Source: JAGQYP01 sp041392305
GTDB lineage: Bacteria; Bacteroidota; Bacteroidia; Flavobacteriales_D; Crocinitomicaceae
DNA length: 64,000 bases
Assembly: GCA_041392305.1 (NCBI GenBank)
Contig: JAWKMJ010000017.1
Span: 1 to 64,000 of the forward strand
Direction of reading: 5' to 3'
Position numbers and translations under genes: made by a program. This document shows, piece by piece, positions 19,535 through 28,083 of this stretch. The notes under the pieces were generated by a model, which made no database searches, was not told the origin of the DNA, and worked only from the letters and a program-made list of their open reading frames with translations. Each line of letters opens with the position of its first letter. The stretch's first letter is position 1.

Positions 19535-20901
19535 TAGTAGATTAAAAGACCAATAACGAAATAAATGAACAACCCTAATACATCATTCACTGTGGTAATG
19601 AATGGTCCGGTTGCTAAAGCAGGGTCAATTTTAAATCTGTTTAACATTAGTGGAGTAACAGTTCCCATGATTCCTGCGATCAAAATTACTGTTAAAAGGG
19701 CTAAACTCACGGTAAGTCCCAATTGATGATCTTCTGAAATCATATAAGAAATACCAAAAACCAAAACCGAGCAAATGATGCCATTGATCAGACCAACAGC
19801 AGTTTCCTTGGCAACTTTCGGTAAAATTCCACCTATTTGTATGGTATGATTCGCTAATCCTTGTACCACAATTGCCGAAGATTGTACCCCTACATTGCCG
19901 CCCATGGCAGTAATTAGTGGAATAAAATAAGCAAGAGCTGGATTGAGTGCGATTTCTCCTTCGTATTGACTAATCACCTGTGCTCCTAAAATTCCACCTA
20001 ACATTCCAATAACCAACCAAGGTAATCGCGAACGTGTCTGTTTTAAAATGCTGGACGTGGGTTCTACATTTTCAGAAATACCCGAAGCCAATTGATAATC
20101 TCTGTCTGCTTCTTCTTTGATAATGTCCACTACATCATCAATGGTAATTCTCCCCACTAATCTGCCAGCTAAATCTACAACAGGTAGCGCAACTAGATCG
20201 TATTTTTCCATCATATCAGCCACTTCAACATTGGGTGTGTTGACTTTTGCATATTTGATGTTTTGAGAGATCATTTTATCCGAAACCAGAGAGTTAGGTG
20301 AAGTAAAAATCAATTGTTTTAAGGGAAGTACCCCAACCAATTTGTCTTCTTCATTCACCACATAGATGGAATATACGCTTTTAATCTCTTCAGCCTGTTT
20401 CCGAAGTTCTACTACAGTATCACTCACTTTGGCATCAGCCTTTGCCTTAAAGTATTCTTTTTGCATTAACCCTCCGGCAGAATCTTCATCGTAATTCAAA
20501 AGATCAATAACTTCTTCGACTATATCCTTGTCTTCGATCTGTTGTATTACCTCTTCCTGGTCTGCTTCCGAAAGTTCACCGATTAAATCTGCGGCGTCAT
20601 CAGAATCCATTTGCTCGATTTGTTCGGCAATTTCTTTATTCGATAGGGATTTAATAAAGCGATTTCTTACTTCATCTTCCAGTTCCATCAGGGTGTCAGA
20701 AGCGCGATCATCTTCCAGAGTTTTATAGATGAATTTGGCCTCTTCCAAAGAAACCTGGTCTAAAACATCCGCAATATCAGCCGGGTGAACATCTTTTAGC
20801 AAGCGTTCAATCTCGACTTCTGAGCCCTGGTGAATGGCTTCTCGAATGTCATCAAGGAATTCTTTGGTTAATTTAAACTGCACCTGATCTGTTTTGGGCA
20901 A
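19534..20901 (-). CDS. mgtE: Magnesium transporter MgtE
   Basis: 455 residues. An N-terminal superhelical MgtE_N domain (about 35-135, with VHPADIADVLD and DDAADLIGEL), a CBS pair (about 140-265), a connecting helix and five C-terminal membrane helices (about 285-455) are all in order. The pore motif region is MGGNVGVQSSAIVVQGLA; TGPFITTVNDVLGLFIYF is the last conserved segment. The family imports Mg2+ through a homodimer gated by Mg2+ binding to the cytoplasmic domains. It is first in the leftward three-gene unit and divergent from the TetR gene. Confidence 0.96.
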   Translation of the reverse strand: MPKTDQVQFKLTKEFLDDIREAIHQGSEVEIERLLKDVHPADIADVLDQVSLEEAKFIYKTLEDDRASDTLMELEDEVRNRFIKSLSNKEIAEQIEQMDSDDAADLIGELSEADQEEVIQQIEDKDIVEEVIDLLNYDEDSAGGLMQKEYFKAKADAKVSDTVVELRKQAEEIKSVYSIYVVNEEDKLVGVLPLKQLIFTSPNSLVSDKMISQNIKYAKVNTPNVEVADMMEKYDLVALPVVDLAGRLVGRITIDDVVDIIKEEADRDYQLASGISENVEPTSSILKQTRSRLPWLVIGMLGGILGAQVISQYEGEIALNPALAYFIPLITAMGGNVGVQSSAIVVQGLANHTIQIGGILPKVAKETAVGLINGIICSVLVFGISYMISEDHQLGLTVSLALLTVILIAGIMGTVTPLMLNRFKIDPALATGPFITTVNDVLGLFIYFVIGLLIY

Positions 20902-20972
20902 AAATAGGGTTTTTAATTCGGAAAAAGAACGTGTTCAGGGATTCCTAATATCGATTTAACATAAAATCTTTT

Positions 20973-21002
20973 TTGGAAGTTTGAAATTTATTTATACTTT
21001 TG
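20973..21002 (+). promoter_or_regulatory. Perfect TTG-N19-TAnnTTTG promoter
   Basis: TTG at 20973-20975, exactly 19 bases, then TACTTTTG at 20995-21002. It overlaps the most upstream possible TTG start of the TetR gene (21000), which argues that translation begins downstream. Confidence 0.7.
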
Positions 21003-21026
21003 AACAAATCAGTTAAAAGTTCAAAT

Positions 21027-21608
21027 TTGAGTAATCAGAAAAACCAAATCATCAAAAGGTCAAAAGAGTTATTCGAGCGTTTCGGATATCAAAAGACCAC
21101 ATTGACGGACATCGCCAAATCCATTGGGAAGGTGAAGTCTGCGGTTTACTATTACTTCTCAGGTAAGGAAGAAATTTTTGCAGAGTTGGTACAACAAGAA
21201 GCAAGAGAATTTCTAGATAAACTAATTGAAAGGGTTCAGCAAAGTCAAAATCCTCAAGAGCAAATAAGAATTTATATTGATGCACGTGTTAACTTAATGG
21301 AAGATGTAGCCAGGAAATATGGTTTTCTTAAAGCTGAATTTTTTGAATTGATGCCATTAGTTGATGAAAATCGGAGAACATGTGATCTGGAAGAAATTGA
21401 ATTTTTGACAAAGATTTTAAATAAGATAAACGAACATTCGAATCAAACAATCCATAATCCTGCTTTTACCGCTAAACTTTTAATGCAGAATATTAAAGGT
21501 CTCGAGATACAGATGTTTGTCACTGATCAAATGCAGGGGCACAACGAAGATCGAGAGGCCTTTGTGGATTTTATGCTATACGGTATATTTAAAAACGAAC
21601 AATCATGA
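21027..21608 (+). CDS. TetR/AcrR-family regulator
   Basis: The frame is open from a TTG at 21000, but that codon lies in the -7 box. The TTG at 21027 (product MSNQKNQIIKR..., 193 residues) is the better start; no ATG is available before the HTH. The N-terminal HTH reads FERFGYQKTTLTDIAKSIG and AVYYYFSGKEEIFAELV. The C-terminal helical ligand domain is not assignable. The last codons overlap the ATG of the secreted hydrolase by 4 bases (ATGA), an unusual coupling of a repressor to an exported enzyme. It probably controls its own promoter. Confidence 0.88.
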   Translation: MSNQKNQIIKRSKELFERFGYQKTTLTDIAKSIGKVKSAVYYYFSGKEEIFAELVQQEAREFLDKLIERVQQSQNPQEQIRIYIDARVNLMEDVARKYGFLKAEFFELMPLVDENRRTCDLEEIEFLTKILNKINEHSNQTIHNPAFTAKLLMQNIKGLEIQMFVTDQMQGHNEDREAFVDFMLYGIFKNEQS

Positions 21609-23002
21609 GAAGAATTCTACTTTCTATTCTCTCCCTCACTACTCTAATTACTTACGCTCAGAATTTCGAAATTGGGCATACCACTATTACCTTTAACGAT
21701 CCGAATCGTACAGGTGGATTTGGGTCTGGAGGAGGTTCAGGAAGACAGATACAAACGGAAATTTATTATCCTGCAGACATTGCAGGAACGGATGTTGCCG
21801 TGGCGAATGGAAGTTATCCAATTATTGTTTTTGGTCATGGTTTCGTGATGGGATGGGACGCGTATGAGAACATTTGGACCGAACTTGTTCCCCGAGGATT
21901 TATTCTTGCTTTTCCGCGTACAGAAGGGGGATTTTCACCCTCTCACTCCGATTACGGTTTGGATCTAGCACAAGTAGAGACAAAAATGCAGGATGAAAAT
22001 AGCAGTAGTGCTTCACTCTTTTATAATCATGTGACTCCCTATTCTGCTATTATGGGGCACTCGATGGGAGGCGGATCTACTTTTCTTGCAGGAGCTAATA
22101 ATACGAGTATTCAAACTGTAATTGGGCTTGCACCAGCAGAAACGAATCCATCTGCAATCGCAGCGGCTACAAATGTTTCGGTTCCGGCTTTGATTTTCTC
22201 AGCAGATGAAGACGCCGTAACCCCGCCTGCAGATCATCATATTCCAATATATAATGGATTAAGTTCTAGTTGTAAGTATTTCATCAATATTCAAGGAGGT
22301 GGACATTGTTATTATGCAAATTCCAATTTTAACTGTGATTTTGGCGAAACGGCATCCAGTGGGAATATTTCAATCACTCGTCAAGAACAGCAGGATATAC
22401 TCTTCCGTTATTTGATTCCTTGGTTGAACTTGTACCTTAAGAAAGACTGCGCACAAAATTTAGTCTTTACAAATGATTTGGCCAACGATGCGGATGTGAC
22501 TCATCAGGTCACTTGTAGCACTACTTTTCCAAGTATAGATATCAATGTATCTGTTAGTGGAGCAACGCTAACTGCAGACCAAAGCGGTGCAAATTACCAA
22601 TGGATTGATTGTAATAATTCAAACGTTGCCATTCAAGGAGCTACTAGTCAGTCATTTCAGGCAAACCAAAATGGATCTTATGGAGTGGTATTAGAAGTGG
22701 GCATGTGCATGGATACTTCTATTTGCTACTCGATCACTACACTTGGTCTTGAAGAACAGATTGGTGGTAAGCCTGAAATTCGAGTTTATCCAAATCCTTC
22801 GAATGGTGAAATGAAGTTGGACGTAAAAAAAAATGGAAAGCTACAGATCATTTCTTCAGCTGGACAATTAGTTTTTGAAACTGAACTGCAACCTGGTTCT
22901 CGAGATTTAAAGCTTGATTTAGAATCAGGTATTTATTATATGCATTACCAAACTACAACCAATCACCTAGTTGAGCAAATTTTCATATCACGTAAACGGT
23001 AA
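21605..23002 (+). CDS. T9SS-exported alpha/beta hydrolase (esterase-like)
   Basis: 465 residues. Signal peptide ends at LITYAQ. The alpha/beta hydrolase domain (about 20-280) resembles the chlorophyllase/cutinase/PETase group. It has the oxyanion region IIVFGHGFVMGWDAY, the nucleophile elbow GHSMGGGS (Ser near 150), a candidate acid in FSADEDAVTPPADHH (near 200), and the base in GGGHCYYAN (near 237). A linker domain and a type A T9SS sorting domain (RVYPNPSNGEMKLDV ... LVEQIFISRKR) follow. Known Bacteroidota polyester hydrolases combine such a domain with a PorC-type C-terminus, but the substrate here is unproven. It is translationally coupled to the TetR gene and followed by a terminator. 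Confidence 0.87.
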   Translation: MRRILLSILSLTTLITYAQNFEIGHTTITFNDPNRTGGFGSGGGSGRQIQTEIYYPADIAGTDVAVANGSYPIIVFGHGFVMGWDAYENIWTELVPRGFILAFPRTEGGFSPSHSDYGLDLAQVETKMQDENSSSASLFYNHVTPYSAIMGHSMGGGSTFLAGANNTSIQTVIGLAPAETNPSAIAAATNVSVPALIFSADEDAVTPPADHHIPIYNGLSSSCKYFINIQGGGHCYYANSNFNCDFGETASSGNISITRQEQQDILFRYLIPWLNLYLKKDCAQNLVFTNDLANDADVTHQVTCSTTFPSIDINVSVSGATLTADQSGANYQWIDCNNSNVAIQGATSQSFQANQNGSYGVVLEVGMCMDTSICYSITTLGLEEQIGGKPEIRVYPNPSNGEMKLDVKKNGKLQIISSAGQLVFETELQPGSRDLKLDLESGIYYMHYQTTTNHLVEQIFISRKR

Positions 23003-23008
23003 AGGAAG

Positions 23009-23037
23009 GGCGGGCTTAGCGAAGTCCGCCTTTTTTT
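23009..23037 (+). terminator. Rho-independent terminator
   Basis: GGCGGGCT/AGTCCGCC stem of 8 bp (one G-T pair), 6-base loop, then seven T residues, starting 6 bases after the hydrolase stop. Confidence 0.92.
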
Positions 23038-23104
23038 CAAATGATCGTTTTAGGGAAGAAATTGTTGAATATGTAGATCCCCAAAGGGACTATTAATCGA
23101 AATC

Positions 23105-23138
23105 AAAAAAAGGTGCTTTAAACGAAGCACCTTTTTTT
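23105..23138. terminator. Bidirectional terminator
   Basis: A 14-bp A-tract/GGTGCTT stem with loop TAAACG, T runs on both strands. It lies just beyond the stop of the leftward Lys-rich gene and also backs up the rightward terminator at 23009. Confidence 0.88.
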
Positions 23139-23154
23139 CATGAAGTAATTGCTA

Positions 23155-23400
23155 TTAAGCAGCTTTTTTCAAAGCCTTTTTTGCAGAATCTACCTTTTTA
23201 GAAGCTTTTTTAACGGCTAATTTTTTCACTTTCGCCAATTTTACAGCCTTTTTCACCTCTTTTTTCTTTGCCTTCTTTTTACTGAACGCTTTTTTTACTG
23301 CTGCTACCACTTTTTTCGCTTTTTTTGAAGCATTTTTCTTCGATTTGAGGTTTTTAGTAGCCTTTTTCACCTCTTTTTTCAACTTTTTAGTTTTTGCCAT
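23155..23400 (-). CDS. Lys/Ala-rich histone H1-like protein
   Basis: 81 residues, almost only Lys, Ala, Val, Ser and Leu (MAKTKKLKKEVKKATKNL... AKKALKKAA), with repeated KKA and KKV units. It resembles the bacterial Hc1/H1-like nucleoid proteins known in Chlamydia and many Bacteroidota and probably binds DNA. No folded domain is visible. A strong consensus promoter (23455-23484) and a strong terminator indicate a highly expressed monocistronic gene. The 5' leader is about 50 bases. Confidence 0.8.
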   Translation of the reverse strand: MAKTKKLKKEVKKATKNLKSKKNASKKAKKVVAAVKKAFSKKKAKKKEVKKAVKLAKVKKLAVKKASKKVDSAKKALKKAA

Positions 23401-23454
23401 ACTTTCTTAGTTTTTGACCTGCCTAACGACAAGTATGTTATGCTAATGTTATGG

Positions 23455-23484
23455 CAAAGTTATGCAAATGTTATCGAAATTCAA
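23455..23484 (-). promoter_or_regulatory. Perfect TTG-N19-TAnnTTTG promoter
   Basis: On the minus strand TTG (23484-23482), 19 bases, TAACTTTG (23462-23455). It drives the Lys-rich H1-like gene starting at 23400. Confidence 0.75.
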
Positions 23485-23536
23485 TATTAAGTTTATGTTA
23501 AGTCCTTGAAGTCCTTATTATAATGAGCTTTTGAAA

Positions 23537-24076
23537 CTATTTGTTTTTTAAAATATGGTGAATCGGACAATCAGAAACATGAGCACCTGGCAAATATCCT
23601 GAACTCATTAAAAACTCATTGGTAATTTCACCTCCTGTAAACTTGAATGTCTTTTTAAATAATTTCACCCATTCAATCTTTGAAAGTGGATGATGATGAT
23701 CCAACCAGCTTTTAAACGATCCAAACTCTTTTTGTAAAGTTTGTATTTGTTGTGCGTTGTGGATGGCAGCATTTACCTTGAGTTTGTTTCGAATAATTCC
23801 AGGATCTGAAAGGAGTCGCTCCCGATCTTTTTCCGAATAACGAGCGATTTTGGCTATGCTGAATTCTGAATAGGCTTTACGAAAGTTATCCTGTTTTTTA
23901 AGAATGGTTGTCCAGCTCAATCCTGCCTGATTGATTTCCAAGATAAGCCGACCAAACAATTCATCATCAGAATCGATAGGAAATCCGTATTGGGTATCGT
24001 GATACACTTTATTCACGTCTCCTTCTGGCAATCGCGAAACATAGTCGCAATAGGATGTGGGTTTTTCCATTGGCAA
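23537..24076 (-). CDS. tag: DNA-3-methyladenine glycosylase I
   Basis: 179 residues, full length. Tag removes N3-methyladenine from DNA. The zinc-site residues are all present: Cys in SYCDYVSR near residue 9, His in VYHDTQYG, and HVSDC near the C-terminus. The catalytic region LFGRLILEINQAGLSWTTIL carries the conserved Glu (near 46). FRKAYSEF, IIRNKLKVNAAIHNA and LMSSGYLPGAH follow the family. Five bases separate it from the upstream FkbM methyltransferase gene, so they probably share a transcript. Confidence 0.95.
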   Translation of the reverse strand: MPMEKPTSYCDYVSRLPEGDVNKVYHDTQYGFPIDSDDELFGRLILEINQAGLSWTTILKKQDNFRKAYSEFSIAKIARYSEKDRERLLSDPGIIRNKLKVNAAIHNAQQIQTLQKEFGSFKSWLDHHHPLSKIEWVKLFKKTFKFTGGEITNEFLMSSGYLPGAHVSDCPIHHILKNK

Positions 24077-24081
24077 TTGAT

Positions 24082-24909
24082 TTAAGCAATTTGAAAGATA
24101 TAATTTCTCCTCAACATATTTTTTGGACAGGATTGAAGCTCACCTTCATCATCAATAAAGAATTTTTCATACCCTAAATCCGACAAAAATTGGAGAATAT
24201 TTTGTTCGTTTGATTGATCTTCCTGTTCAATAATTTCAACTAAAAGAACAGGTTTATATTTTTCCAAAGTTGCCTGCATCCCACGAAGGGCTGGATATTC
24301 ATGGCCTTCAATATCGATCTTGATCATTTGAATGGATGGGTTCGGATTTTGTTGGAAATAATGATCAAGTGTAATCAGTTCCACGTCAATTTTCTGACTG
24401 TTTTCAGAGGCCGTAGTTGAAACCATTCCCAAATTTTTATCATCTGGATTGTGGTAGAGATGAATCTGCCCGATTTCATCACCTACGGCCTTGTTTTCCG
24501 CTTGAACATTTTTGATTTGATTCAGCTGAAGATGCTTTTCTAAGTGATTGAAATTTTCTGGAAAGGGCTCAAAACTGATCACTTTTCCTGTAATTCCAAC
24601 GTGTCTAGATGCCACCAAAGAAAACAAACCAATATTTGCGCCTACATCAATAAAAGTATCTCCTTCCTTTAGAATATTTTGTATTACTTTCAATTCCGCT
24701 TCTTCATATTTTCCTAGAAAAAACAAGTTTTCTTGAATCCAGTCGTCCAGTTTTACTTCAAGTTTGAAATCTTGATATTCGATAGGACTCACTTGTCCGC
24801 GAAAAAGATTGAATCGGTCAAATATTTTCTGATGAATTCCAAAAAATTTAGATCTGAAAAATTCAAAGTGAAAGAGAAATCGGAAAAATTTTGCCAGAAT
24901 CAGCCGCAT
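24082..24909 (-). CDS. FkbM-family SAM methyltransferase
   Basis: 275 residues. The SAM-binding core reads FIDVGANIGLFSLVASRHVG near residue 87 and VISFEPFPENF near 115. IQMIKIDIEGHEYPALRGM near 195 is the FkbM signature, and VLLVEIIEQED the following strand. FkbM proteins mostly O-methylate sugars or small molecules, often in surface glycan pathways, but no glycan genes flank it. It is upstream of tag in the same orientation, 55 bases after the end of hutD. Confidence 0.9.
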   Translation of the reverse strand: MRLILAKFFRFLFHFEFFRSKFFGIHQKIFDRFNLFRGQVSPIEYQDFKLEVKLDDWIQENLFFLGKYEEAELKVIQNILKEGDTFIDVGANIGLFSLVASRHVGITGKVISFEPFPENFNHLEKHLQLNQIKNVQAENKAVGDEIGQIHLYHNPDDKNLGMVSTTASENSQKIDVELITLDHYFQQNPNPSIQMIKIDIEGHEYPALRGMQATLEKYKPVLLVEIIEQEDQSNEQNILQFLSDLGYEKFFIDDEGELQSCPKNMLRRNYIFQIA

Positions 24910-24964
24910 GTGCTATGATTTGTTTTCAACGAAGATAACCAATCCCAAATGAGGTGCGAAATTA

Positions 24965-25516
24965 TTACAATTTTATTAGCGAAATCTGAACAAAAAGGGA
25001 GTCCTCTTGGGCTCTTGTGACAACATTTTTTGAATTGGAATCAAACTCGATAAAATCACCAGTCGAAATCAATTTTCCATCTATTTCAAGAGTGCCTGAA
25101 AAGACATACAAGAAGTTCATTAGGCCATCGAATATTAATTCCAGTACTTCATTTTTACTAGGTTTAAAACCCTTGAGCTCTCCATTTGCACCTTTTTTAC
25201 ACATCAAATTAAAATCCACACATTTTCCTTTCGATTGGGTGTGCCATCCACCTTCAAACACATCGAAATCCAGTGGTGAAAGCTTTGAATGATGATGCCC
25301 TTCATGAATCAATTCCATTTCTCCTTCCAAAACCATCAAGGTTCGTGCTACTCCAGGAAGAGGAGTAAAAGAGGATTCTTCGATTTCTACAGTAGCCGTG
25401 GACAGACGAAATAAGTAATCTCCCTTTTTGTAATCTGATGACTCAGGATAGATAAAAAGTTCCGTCGTGGTTCCACCTGACCAACTGGTAGTATTGTGCT
25501 GATTTCTGATGTCCAT
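24965..25516 (-). CDS. hutD: HutD-family cupin
   Basis: 183 residues, a bicupin-type HutD protein. Typical features are WSGGTTTELFIYPE near residue 12, FRLSTATVEIEESSFTPLPG near 36, RTLMVLEGEMELIHEG near 62, and DFDVFEGGWHTQSKGKCVDFNLM near 83. HutD genes accompany histidine utilisation loci, where the protein may sense or buffer a pathway intermediate. Here hutI is 6.4 kb away in another unit, so the association is loose. It is the last intact gene before the decayed cassette region, starting about 40 bases from the first palindrome. Confidence 0.88.
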   Translation of the reverse strand: MDIRNQHNTTSWSGGTTTELFIYPESSDYKKGDYLFRLSTATVEIEESSFTPLPGVARTLMVLEGEMELIHEGHHHSKLSPLDFDVFEGGWHTQSKGKCVDFNLMCKKGANGELKGFKPSKNEVLELIFDGLMNFLYVFSGTLEIDGKLISTGDFIEFDSNSKNVVTRAQEDSLFVQISLIKL

Positions 25517-25556
25517 GGATTTTGTGTGAGATTGAATTTTAATTTTTGTAGAGGAC

Positions 25557-25676
25557 GGTCTAGTATAAGAGCAGTAGCGGATTTCAAAGTGATTATCTGT
25601 CCACTAACACAAAGGTATATTAAATGCACAGCATTTGGTTTTACCTCGTTGCCCGCTATTGCTCTTATACAATGTT
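25557..25676. repeat. Palindromic junction P1 of the cassette array
   Basis: Arms at 25563-25580 and 25653-25670 pair over 18 bases with one mismatch (GTATAAGAGCA.TAGCGG). The right outer GTT is at 25674-25676; a left outer AAC is not preserved, which fits an array end. The loop is 72 bases and has no reading frame of note. The left edge is about 40 bases from the hutD start. Confidence 0.65.
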
Positions 25677-25796
25677 GTAGTGCGTTTTAATTTTTCGAAA
25701 TTTTATTTAAACGATAATACAAATTTCTTAAAGTTACGATTTTCGTTTAACACTTAATCCACTAATCAAAAAAGTAGAAAATAAGATGAGAGTATA

Positions 25797-25901
25797 TTAT
25801 TTGAACCATTTAGGGTCTCCATATATTTCGGTAAATTCCAGTACTAAAAACACAATCAGAAAAAAACACGAGAGAAATAAATAATTGGTTTTTTTATTCA
25901 T
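25797..25901 (-). CDS. Possible 34-residue single-span membrane peptide
   Basis: ATG at 25899-25901 opens a 34-codon frame: MNKKTNYLFLSCFF, then a hydrophobic run to VLEFTEI and a short C-terminus ending KWFK. One membrane span is predicted. No family recognised. It lies in the first cassette together with the broken methyltransferase genes, so it may be real or a remnant. The rest of 25677-25983 shows nothing else. Confidence 0.35.
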   Translation of the reverse strand: MNKKTNYLFLSCFFLIVFLVLEFTEIYGDPKWFK

Positions 25902-25983
25902 GGTGCAACAACTTTAAACTTTTGGTATGCCAATTAAATACAATACTTTTTTCATATCCTGCTTTTTCATACCAATTTCCCAG

Positions 25984-26687
25984 TCAAATTTTTTCTTTGT
26001 GTGTCAAGTTGTTTACTAAATCCTCCATTTCTGATACAGAATAGGTGCGCAAACAAGAAACTATTCCGTCCCATAAAACAACAATTGGAATAATTTGCAA
26101 TACATAGGTAAAGAATATTCTGCCTAATTTATATGGTTTTATAAATGGGTTGTGAGCCACACACTTATTGAGAAAGTAGCATTCCCATAAAGGTGGTACA
26201 GTTCTATCTTTGGGCTTCAAATATTCAATCGCTGTATTTGAGTCTATTGCATTTTGAAGTATTTTTTTATGTCTTTGGGTCTGAAATGATGAAGCGATAA
26301 GAACTGAGTTCGAAACCTTTCAACTTTGCGTACATTTCGTGCATCAACACTTTCCGTATGGTAAATAAAATTACTAGCTCTTGATTTAGTTTCTTCAAAT
26401 GCTTTGATGTTAGGGTAATAATCTGTCAGGGTAACTGTTAAGTTCCGGTATTTGCTTTTTAATTTGCATCTAAAATCGATAAAGATCCACACCACCAATC
26501 GGAAGCTTAAATCAAAATTGTTATGGTATTACTTTGTTTTTAATTTTCCTACAAAGCAAATCGATATAGAAGAATAGATTTTTTGTTTTTGTTAGAAATC
26601 ACATTGTAAAAAATCTGTCATATAGTTTCTTAAAAAACTTGGAAACCAATGAAAATCTTCAAATTCAAATAAGTGAATGCGTTTCAT
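25984..26687 (-). pseudogene. Broken SAM methyltransferase, copy A
   Basis: Pieces in different frames add up to one methyltransferase. The N-terminus at 26687 reads MKRIHLFEFEDFHWFPSFL and soon hits a stop. The middle (26244-26498) reads LTVTLTDYYPNIKAFEE and FRTQFLSLHHFRPKDIKK. A one-base shift in the A run near 26266 leads into ILQNAIDSNTAI, and the C-terminus is FFTYVLQIIPIVVLWDGIV and SCLRTYSVSEMEDLV. The SAM-binding glycine loop region is largely lost between 26500 and 26600. The family is a Bacteroidota class I methyltransferase with a hydrophobic C-terminus. It is a paralog of the neighbouring copy B. Confidence 0.8.
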
Positions 26688-26797
26688 AATATTGTTATTT
26701 ACTACCTGTTAAATACATAATTTTTCCACCTCTTTCCATTGTCGTTTTTACCTAAGCTTTCCAGTCGTAATTATTTCTTTCTATGGAGGATGTCAAC

Positions 26798-27379
26798 TCA
26801 ATAAATCCAAGTTATACAATTTAATAAAGCAATACATCCATCAATTACGATAATTATGGGAAGTATTGGTAATAGATAGGTAAAGATTATTCGCGAAATC
26901 TAAACGGCTTGCCAAAAAGTGCAGACAACAGAACTGTTAGAGGAACAAATACGAATATACCTACAATTTGCCATAGACTGTCATTGTTGCCTTCAACCAC
27001 CACTATGGATTTCCAATTATCTACAATATTTTGTAAAATCTTTTTGGCTTTTTTGAGTTTAACTGATGAAAAGAGTTGAATAAATAGGTAAACTCCTTTT
27101 TCGGAACTATTGAAATTTGTAATATGAATTGAATCAACAATAACATCATCTTTTAAAAACGGTTTAACGGTTTCAATTCCTGCACCAATACCAAATTCAA
27201 TATTGATAATTTTTTTGTGATTGGTTTTTTCAAGTACATCTTCAATTACCGGGACAAATGGTTTCGCTGTAGCATTTACTTTTTACAACAAACCAACTTA
27301 AGAATTCTGCGATAAGAGTTTTTAAGAATTTTGGAAACCAATCAACATTTATTATTTGTGTAATTTGTTTTCGTTTCAT
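26798..27379 (-). pseudogene. Broken SAM methyltransferase, copy B
   Basis: Start at 27379: MKRKQITQIINVDWFPKFL and LKTLIAEFLSWFVVKSK. A frameshift near 27285 leads to NATAKPFVPVIEDVLEKTN, HKKIINIEFGIGAGIETV, ITNFNSSEKGVYLFIQLFSS and WKSIVVVEGNN. A second shift near 26890 gives RIIFTYLLPILPIIIVIDGC. The opening (DWFPKFL) and ending (FTYLLPILPIIIVIDG) align with copy A, so the two are paralogs. It is divergent from the broken TetR gene, from which it is separated by a palindromic operator. Confidence 0.78.
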
Positions 27380-27406
27380 AGTCTATTATTAATTTAATTA
27401 GTAATT

Positions 27407-27444
27407 TAGTCCAAATGTACTAAATAATTTTACCACGTGGACTA
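27407..27444. promoter_or_regulatory. Likely TetR operator between broken divergent genes
   Basis: Perfect inverted repeat TAGTCCA (27407-27413) and TGGACTA (27438-27444). The left half overlaps a minus-strand -7 box TACATTTG (27419-27412) for methyltransferase copy B. CCACGTGG (27433-27440) is a second palindrome. The position between a methyltransferase and a TetR gene suits an autorepressor site. Confidence 0.5.
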
Positions 27445-27448
27445 ATTT

Positions 27449-28074
27449 ATGCAAAATATTAAATCGAAAATTTTAATCAAGCCAAGAAACTCTTCAATGA
27501 TAAAGGAGTTTCAAATGTTTCTATCCGTGAAATAGCAAGAGGTTGAATTAGTCATAGCAACTTAATTTACCACTTCAAAGACAAGAATGAACTTTGAATC
27601 ATTTTACATCAACAGATTTTGAATGCAGCAGTTGATCTGGATAAAGAAATTAGCAAAGAAGAGAATGTCTTAAAAAGCCTTTTCATTAGTACTGTCAGAG
27701 GATTCGAAATCATTTATGATTATAGGTTTTTTATGATTGATTTAATTAATTTTATTAGAAAATAAAGAATTACATCAACAAATTAAAGAAATTGAAGTTT
27801 TTCGTTTTAAGTTATGAAGCAAGAATCGCCAAATGATTGGCGAAGAAATTTTTCGAAATGAACTATATAAAAAACATTGAATATGAGGATTTAATTATTC
27901 AAATTCGGATATTTAGTGATTATTGGGTTTCTTCTTCGGTAAATTTATGAGGAAAACCCTGAATCGAGTATAAAGAAATATGCAAGCGTTTTTTCTTTTT
28001 TCATTTTCGCCCTTTTTAACCGTAAAAAGGACACAAAAATGTTTAATCAATTTCTTTCTGAGTTTGAGCTGTAA
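27449..28074 (+). pseudogene. Broken TetR-family regulator
   Basis: ATG at 27449 is followed by a frameshift near 27481. The HTH then reads AKKLFNDKGVSNVSIREIAR and ISHSNLIYHFKDKNEL, interrupted by TGA codons after REIARG and after KDKNEL. The helical domain continues (NAAVDLDKEISKEENVLKSL) to a further stop near 27763. Remnants reach FNQFLSEFEL and TAA at 28072-28074. The regulator presumably controlled the adjacent methyltransferase pair. The two TGA codons could suggest TGA as Trp, but the independent frameshifts and a TAA show decay. Confidence 0.78.
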
Positions 28075-28083
28075 ATGCACTAC

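Noticed and set aside
27449..28074. TGA read as Trp in the TetR gene
   Set aside because: The same gene also has frameshifts and a TAA, and neighbouring intact genes end in TGA normally.
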